DNA from: Yponomeuta sedellus
Taxonomy: Eukaryota > Arthropoda > Insecta > Lepidoptera > Yponomeutidae
Length of the DNA: 64,000 nucleotides
Assembly: GCA_934045075.1 (NCBI GenBank)
Contig: OW203730.1
Location: forward strand, 9,786,692 to 9,850,691
Direction: 5' to 3'
The notes beneath the pieces were generated by a model that searched no databases, was not told the origin of the DNA, and was given only the letters and a program-made list of their open reading frames with translations. Shown here in pieces: positions 58,395 to 64,000 of the stretch. A program made the translations under genes and the position numbers. The first letter of the stretch is position 1, and each line of letters begins with the position of its first letter.

Positions 58395-59630
58395 ACATAT
58401 AACTAGGGGGCGAGCCCCCTGCGCGCTTACGCGCGCCAACCCCCAGCCGCTCCGAGCTGCGCTCTTCGCGGCGCTCGGCCTAGGGCCTCGCTAGACACTT
58501 ATTGTAGTGAATTGTTGCATGGGAACATGTATGGTCTCGGCCTTCGGCCTCGGCCTGGACGGAGCTCGGCCTTCGGCCTCGCCGCGGCGGGGTTCCTCGT
58601 GCCCGCTCCGCGGAGCTCGGCCTCCGGCCTCGCAAGTTTGTCCCTCTTTGCTCTTGCGCTGGTACTTGTCCGCCGTAACCTGAACGTTCTCGGCCTTCGG
58701 CCTCGGCCTGGACGGAGCTCGGCCTTCGGCCTCGCCGTGGCGGAGTGTCTCGTGCCCGCTTCGTGGAGCTCGGCCTCCGGCCTCGCAAGTTTGTCCCTTT
58801 TTGCTTTTGCGCTGGTACTTGTGTGCCGTAACCTTAACGGTCTCGGCCTTCGGCCTCGGCCTAAACGGAGCTCGGCCTTCGGCCTCGCCGTGGCAGAACT
58901 TTTTGTGCCCGCTTCGCGGAGCTCGGCCTTCGGCCTTGCAAGTTTGTCCCTTTTTGCTTTTGCGCTGGTACTTGTGCGCCGTTACCTGAATGGTCTCGGC
59001 CTTCGGCCTCGGCCTAAACGGAGCTCGGCCTTCGGCCTCGCCGCGGCAGAACTTTTTGTGCCCGCTTCGCGGAGCTCGGCCTCCGGCCTCGCAAGTTTGT
59101 CTCATTTCTCTGTTGAAAAGTCAATTTTAGTACTAAATCTCCATACAAAAATTTGTCATTTTCAATCATCAATATCTCGGCCGCCATCTTGAAATTCCAA
59201 GATGTCGGATTTTTCTCATATACCTGGGTCCTTTGGCAACGCGATGCCGTTTACGGCATATCTCCAGCATATGCCCAGTTGGCTGCCGACTTTTTTGCGC
59301 AAAGGTCGATTTTTGGGTCGGCTATATCTGCGCCGCCATTTTGAATTTCGAACAACCAAAATTTTTTTTTTCAATCGGATTACTATATCACCATTCTATC
59401 AAATTTTCATCCAAATCGGTCGGTAAACGCCAGAGTTAGTACCCTCGCGTAGTGGAACGCGTTCGAAATTCAAAAATCGGCTTCATAGGATGGCTGTAAT
59501 TCATACATTTCCTACAACTTTCTCATACATCATTTTCGTCAAAATCTTACCGTTTCCGAGAAAACGTATGGATGTTAGATCAGTCAGTGAGTATATCGGA
59601 TTGTAGCTTTATATATATATAATTCTACTT
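58395..59630. mobile_element. Possible unclassified element carrying the GC-rich array
   Basis: The left end is CTAGGGGGCGAGCCCCCTGC after TATATAA, then CTTACGCGCGCC. The right part (59105-59600) has CTCGGCCGCCATCTTGAAAT, AAATCGGTCGGTAAACGCCA and CGAGAAAACGTATGGATG, ending in TTATATATATATAA. The limits are guessed from composition. No transposase is seen. Confidence 0.35.
58535..59101 (+). repeat. GC-rich tandem array, 153-bp unit, 3.7 copies
   Basis: Units start at 58535, 58688, 58841 and 58994, an exact 153-bp period. Each has the palindromic CTCGGCCTTCGGCCTCGG twice, GAGCTCGGCCT and CGCAAGTTTGTCCCTTTTTG. Because 153 is a multiple of three, open frames appear on both strands: a + frame of 226 residues (58512-59192, GLGLRPRPGRSSAFGLA repeats) and a - frame of 204 residues (APFRPRPKAET repeats). 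Neither resembles a known protein, and both look like by-products. Base composition differs sharply from the surroundings. Confidence 0.9.
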
Positions 59631-60479
59631 TACGTATGTATGTCATTGAACTTCTCCTAAATGCTGGATAGATTTGAATTATTTTTGTATGCGTTTGGGT
59701 TGCGCCCTGGACGGTTTAGATTCACAAATCAGCTCGGCAGATGGAGCTGCATGCAGGGCAACGTATTTTGGGTCCGCTAATATTTTTAAATAATTTCTGT
59801 TACTGTAATTTCTGTTTACAATAAAGAATATCTGTGTAATTTACAATGAAGTGTTCTCTCTCTCTCTCTCTCTATTCTATTTATCTGTCTTCAGTAGCAA
59901 CCTCTATACGAAAATGTATGCTATTTAAATCATGTTTAAGAACGGTTTAAAATTCGCCTTAGTTTACAGATATCACATTGCATTTATTACGTTAACGGAA
60001 TCATGTTTTTATAAATTTATAAATGATACCGTATATCTTGCCTTTCTAGTCGTCTGATCTACGTTATGTGCCATGTAGGTAACATAATACATTCACGGTA
60101 GTAAGTATAGCCTCCACTAATAGGCTAGTGCAGTAGCCATCAGCAGTAACTCATTGGGAGCCAGCAATTCACAGGACGGCCGCCGTGCAATATATTTACC
60201 CGCCATTCACTCGAAGTTCCTTGTTCTAGTTTAATTGAAGTAATTTATCGGGCAAGCTAATGTCACGTGACATTGATAACGATAAAGGAACTTTTCGTCT
60301 CGATTGAAAGCGGATCTTTGACGCAAGTATTAAAGCCCTGGATGAGAAAGGCTCTCTGTGGAAGCTTAACATCTTGACGAAGGTTCGATGACTGAGCAGC
60401 AAATAAAAGTTGTAAAAAAACGTACTCTAATCGTATTTTTACTTTAAGAAATAATTTGACTATTTTTACAGTAATGTTA

Positions 60480-60731
60480 TACAAACCTACAGGCTAAAAA
60501 TTCCACCCATGCCGGGATTCGAATCCGCGACTTCTCGCTATCCGTGCCAGCGCTCTTCCAGCTGAGCTAATGAGCAACTCACTGGCATCAGTGAAATTTC
60601 GAACCTCTTTACAATACTCTCTGTATTACGTAAAGGCAGCGACATTTGGCTGAAGTAATTTGCATCACTTGCAGCCCCGAGTACCTACTTTGCAGTTAGG
60701 TTTTACATCGTAAAAGTAATAGTAGTAACAT
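60480..60731 (-). mobile_element. Family A single unit, probable 10-bp target-site duplication
   Basis: AGGCTAAAAATTCCACCC, then a tRNA-like segment with box B complement and the body to TTGCAGTTAGGTTTTACATC. AGTAATGTTA at 60470-60479 and 60732-60741. Confidence 0.75.
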
Positions 60732-60791
60732 AGTAATGTTAAACTTAAGATCGATTACATTCTTTTTTTTTTAGCAACCTATACGTCCCTA

Positions 60792-61475
60792 GAGCGGTGG
60801 TAGCTCAGTGGGTAGAACCATGGACTGGCAAGCGAGAGCCCCAGGTTCGATCCCGAGTGCGGGCATGTACCAATGACTTTGTTTAATTTCAAAGTTACGT
60901 ACATTTGCGAATTTGTAGTCGCAATACCACACGCTAACGGTGAAGGAAAACATCGTGAGGAAACCCGCGGCTTGGTGGGCTCCGCACGTATTGCCGACTA
61001 AGCTGACAGGACGTTGTTTAAATCATCTCATTACGTAGATGCAAAAAGGCCAATCATCATCATAATAATAATAATATTGGCCTTTTCGCATCTACTTAAT
61101 GAGATGATTTATACAGCGTCCAGTGGTATCTTCACTCACACTAGATGGGTGAAGGGACCACTCCGACGCTGTAGTGCCTGGGTCATGGTTTTATAGATGG
61201 TGTAGGCTTGCCCAGCACCTATACCATCCTGACAGCTTAGTCGGCCAAGCCCACAGGAAAGACTAGTCAATACGTGCGGAGCCAACCAAGCCGCGGGTTT
61301 CCTCACGTTGTTTTCCTTCACCGTTAGCGTGTGGTATTGCGACTACAAATTCGCAAATGTACGTAACTTTGAAATTAAACAAAGTCATTGGTACATGCCC
61401 GCACTCGGGATCGAACCTGGGGCTCTCGCTTGCCAGTCTATGGTTCTACCCACTGAGCTACCACCGCTGTGGTCA
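60792..61475. mobile_element. Two family D SINEs joined tail to tail
   Basis: A + copy starts with a tRNA-like head GCGGTGGTAGCTCAGTGGGT (60793) and has a middle deletion. It meets a complete - copy at an AATAATAATA tract (61057-61080). The - copy's head ends at 61475 (ACTGAGCTACCACCGC). The whole is an outward-headed inverted pair. Confidence 0.85.
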
Positions 61476-61489
61476 TCATCATATACGTC

Positions 61490-61765
61490 CCTATAAACGG
61501 CCTTCTCTAAAAGAGAGAGTATGGGCCTAATTACGACGCGTACATACCGCGGATTGGCAATTTCAAGCGCTGAGATATTTGAACACCTCAGACACTAAGG
61601 TCACAATGTTTCCTTCGCCGTTAGTAAGTGGTATTGCTGCTATAACTTCACAAATGTACATAACTTAGAAAACAGGTTATTGGTATATGCCCGCACTGGG
61701 ATCAAACTTGGATCTCTCTCTTCAGAGTCCATTGTTCTTCCCACTGGGCTACCGCCGCCTATTGA
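61490..61765 (-). mobile_element. Family D SINE, other subfamily
   Basis: ACGTCCCTATAAACGGCCTT, AAAGAGAGAGTATGGGCC, TTGGCAATTTCAAGCGCTGA and a reversed tRNA-like end ACTGGGCTACCGCCG. Confidence 0.75.
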
Positions 61766-61875
61766 AATTCCAAAACGTATTAAAACAAACCTATTTTCTT
61801 ACCTCCATGCTTTTCTCCTCTTACTGTTCTACTGCTGCTGAGTTTTAAAATACTGTATCTTTCTCATGTCTAATT

Positions 61876-62125
61876 TCGCTCATTTGGCAGAATAATGACG
61901 CAAATGTACTTTTTTGCCAATTTGAGTTAAGTATGCCAAAACACCCGAAATAACTGTTTACACTTGGGGAAAAAATGACAGTAATGTAGTTTTGTTTTTA
62001 TCGCGTGACAGCGCCACTGTCGTTGTGGCATTTTGACAAAGTTCTAACACTTCTGAATGAAACAACGGTCTCTCCTGTAAAATTGGAAAAAGGGACATTT
62101 GCGTCAATATTCTGCCAAATGAGCG
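61876..62125. mobile_element. MITE with about 32-bp terminal inverted repeats
   Basis: CGCTCATTTGGCAGAATAAT and its complement ATTCTGCCAAATGAGCG bound a 250-bp AT-rich interior. Confidence 0.7.
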
Positions 62126-62371
62126 ATTTGTATTTTTGGAAGAATTAGAAATTTAATCCTACACACTAATTAGATACCATTTGTTAGGAATTCACATGTA
62201 CCTTATTCCATTTTTCTAGTTCAATAAAACATTCTCTCTTTATCATCAACATAATTTTAACATGTTCTTCGATTTGATTATGGGAACAGTAGAAAAGGTC
62301 ATAGCTTCAGCTAGCGACGGCCAAGCTTATCTGCAAAATTTCTTAGCATCTCCAATATCCCCAGCATCCCC

Positions 62372-62625
62372 AATAGGCACGGTTCCCTTCCTGCATTGCA
62401 AGAAAGTTAGGTCATACACCACCACGGGGGCCAAGGGCGGATTGGTGGAGGATTGTAAGAAATTGGCGGGCTTTGCTGTCTGAAGTTATCAAGCCGCCCA
62501 TAGGTCTCTGACATGGCGTAACGACTGACAGCCGGCACCAACGGCTTATAGTGCCTTGCAAAGCACGGAAGCCTTTGGTAAAAATGCCACAACAGGCGCG
62601 GGCCGTGACTACCGCACGGCCGTTC
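62372..62625 (-). mobile_element. Family C SINE, degraded, next to the CUB exon
   Basis: CTTCCTGCATTGCAAGAAAG, CACCACGGGGGCCAAGGGCG, AAAATGCCACAACAGGCGCG and GGCCGTGACTACCGCACGG. It ends about 100 bp before the acceptor of the exon at 62728. Confidence 0.75.
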
Positions 62626-62727
62626 GACGAGCGTTCCAACGCATCCCCAATAAACCAATTAATTTGGTCCATTCTGGCCGTCTTCTGTTTAAGTTAGTTA
62701 CATAGCATTTCTCCTTCTCTCGCCCAG

Positions 62728-62957
62728 CTGCACGCGCGATGACTTTCTGAAAGTCTACTCCGAGGGTTCTACGCACGGTCCAGGTCCACCTGGGGTCAGT
62801 GAGTACTCGGCCTGGTCCAGGGTACTCTGCGGCGGCAGAGTCGAGGCCCCGCCGGCTCTGTACTCTCATGGCCCGCTGCTTGTGCTGGAGTTCCACTCGG
62901 GAGCTAAGGAGACAAACTCAACGGGCTTTGTGGGGACCTACAGGTTTATTGATAGAC
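62728..62957 (+). CDS. Second half of the same CUB domain (coding exon)
   Basis: The 230-nt exon lies between CTCGCCCAG and GTGAGTATG. Its first base completes the GA left by the exon ending at 12591, giving aspartate. It then reads CTRDDFLKVYSEGS, later WSRVLCGGRVE, and ends LLVLEFHSGAKETNSTGFVG with TYRFIDR following. This supplies the third and fourth CUB cysteines, the acidic C-x-x-D-x-L-x-V motif typical of CUB calcium sites, the L-x-L-x-F-x-S strand and the closing G-F-x-x-x-Y-x-F. An N-glycosylation sequon (NST) is present. The exon ends one base into a codon, so at least one more exon lies beyond the window. Without the 12411 exon it would be only half a fold, which supports a direct junction across about 50 kb. 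Confidence 0.8.
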
Positions 62958-63061
62958 GTGAGTATGCCTCTCTGCTCAGAAAAAAGCTGTTGATCAATCA
63001 GCCATGAAAATGTGTTCTCCAAATCAATATAATGTGATTAAAAGGAAGTTACGTTCTGAAA

Positions 63062-63235
63062 GAAAACATAACATAAACTCACGCCTGTATCCCAGAAGGG
63101 TAGGCGACTGAGGCAGGTGACAGAGAGTGCCACTTGATACGATCATGAAAGATCACCGTCGCTTCATCAACGTTCATAAGTCGTTGGATGCACGCACGCC
63201 GGTTCTGGGTTACGTTACGTTCTATGCTTTACGAA
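63062..63235 (+). mobile_element. Unclassified SINE-like repeat, second copy
   Basis: CACGCCTGTATCCCAGAAGG, GTGCCACTTGATACGATCAT, GTCGTTGGATGCACGCACGC. Confidence 0.65.
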
Positions 63236-63630
63236 GTCGGCATTTTTTTATAACCTAGTGGTTTTATTATTGTTAATGTAGGCAATATCTTGTAGAACTT
63301 ATTAAAAGCCTAACTCTGGCTTAATTACAAATGCCTGCAATTTCTACTGTCAACAACGGCTTTGTGAGTACGATCTACAAAGAACGAAAACGCGCTTATT
63401 CCTCGCTATAACCGATGTAATCAATAATTCTTATCATCTTCAGTCGGTACGAATGAAAACGCTGTCTCAACAAGTAACAAGTTACGTGCCTGTATTCATC
63501 ATTCATAAATCACCCTTTCTGTTTTATTTTTATTGTCTACAGTTATGCATATGACGAAGCGTAAAGTCCATACATTTTTGGTTACGTTCTATAGGCGATA
63601 TCTATAGGCGAGAATCAGTTAGCAGCTCCT

Positions 63631-63773
63631 GAGGCCAGTTTCTGAGTTGAGAACCTTGTAAGTAAATAATTAAGTGTAGTGCTGTCTCTACAAATTTATT
63701 AGCAAAGAGCGTGACAGAACATTACTTAAGTATTTAGGTACCTAGTGAAATTCTCAGTTCAGAAGCCGGTCAA
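63631..63773. mobile_element. MITE, copy 2 of 2 (opposite orientation)
   Basis: Arms GGCCAGTTTCTGAGTTGAGA and the complement CTCAGTTCAGAAGCC. The interior has GTAGTGCTGTCTCT and GACAGAACATTACTTAAG, the reverse of the copy at 48453. Confidence 0.75.
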
Positions 63774-64000
63774 TAGTTACTTATTTTTATTCAACTAGTA
63801 TAATTTGTAAGCTAATGATTCTCAAATTTGAATAAACAAATATTCAGATTTGCTGAATGAATTTTCTTACACAGATAAGCTCGCCTTTGTACATGTTGTT
63901 TCTAATGTTCGTGTAATGTCCTGTTTAGTGTTCCGTGTGCAGTAAGGTATAGATAGAAATTAGAAATTGATCTTTTATTTAACATTTACCGCTGCAAAAC

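Larger units (their letters stand above)
12592..62727 (+). other. Very long intron (about 50 kb) of the CUB gene
   Basis: The donor GTAAGT at 12592 and the acceptor CGCCCAG at 62721-62727 join in phase and complete one CUB domain. Nothing else between them looks like a host exon: the longer frames belong to retrotransposons or low-complexity repeats. The content is mostly retroposons and MITEs, described separately. A skipped or alternative exon cannot be excluded without RNA data. Confidence 0.65.

Overview
The window looks like nuclear DNA of a moth or butterfly (Lepidoptera). It is AT-rich and gene-poor, and it is packed with short retroposons whose tails and tRNA- or 5S-like heads are typical of lepidopteran genomes. 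There are no bacterial-style operons. Almost every short open frame lies inside a repeat or is chance.

One host gene crosses the window on the + strand. Three coding exons are visible: a signal-peptide-like exon (8001-8073), the first half of a CUB domain (12411-12591) and the second half of the same CUB domain (62728-62957). Splice phases match across both junctions, so about 50 kb of the window (12592-62727) is one intron that cuts the CUB domain in two. The gene continues past the right edge, and its start-codon exon was not found. A Sol1-like (suppressor of lurcher) CUB protein is my best guess; the exact family is uncertain.

The main autonomous element is a non-LTR retrotransposon on the - strand (about 25911-30005). 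It has a 5'-truncated ORF1 with a baculovirus FP25K-like C-terminal domain, an APE endonuclease and a reverse transcriptase split by one homopolymer frameshift, and a CA-rich 3' UTR. A 5'-truncated relative lies on the + strand (about 32350-33290). A degraded Crypton/KIAA1958-like fragment sits near 56880-57176.

The rest is mostly repeats. Family A is a tRNA(Ile)-like retroposon with about 13 copies, many of them fold-back inverted dimers bounded by their own 8-15 bp target-site duplications. Family B is a tRNA-like SINE with a TTATG-type tail, one of which has expanded into a 400-bp pentanucleotide array. Family C is a 5S-rRNA-derived SINE (about 13 loci). Family D is a tRNA-headed SINE with (ATT)n-type tails. 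Family E is a set of LINE 3' ends with trinucleotide tails. There are also RTE-like tails, several MITEs with terminal inverted repeats, a 635-bp fold-back element, a 167-bp tandem repeat and a GC-rich 153-bp x 4 tandem array. The most interesting signal is the fold-back dimer behaviour of family A.
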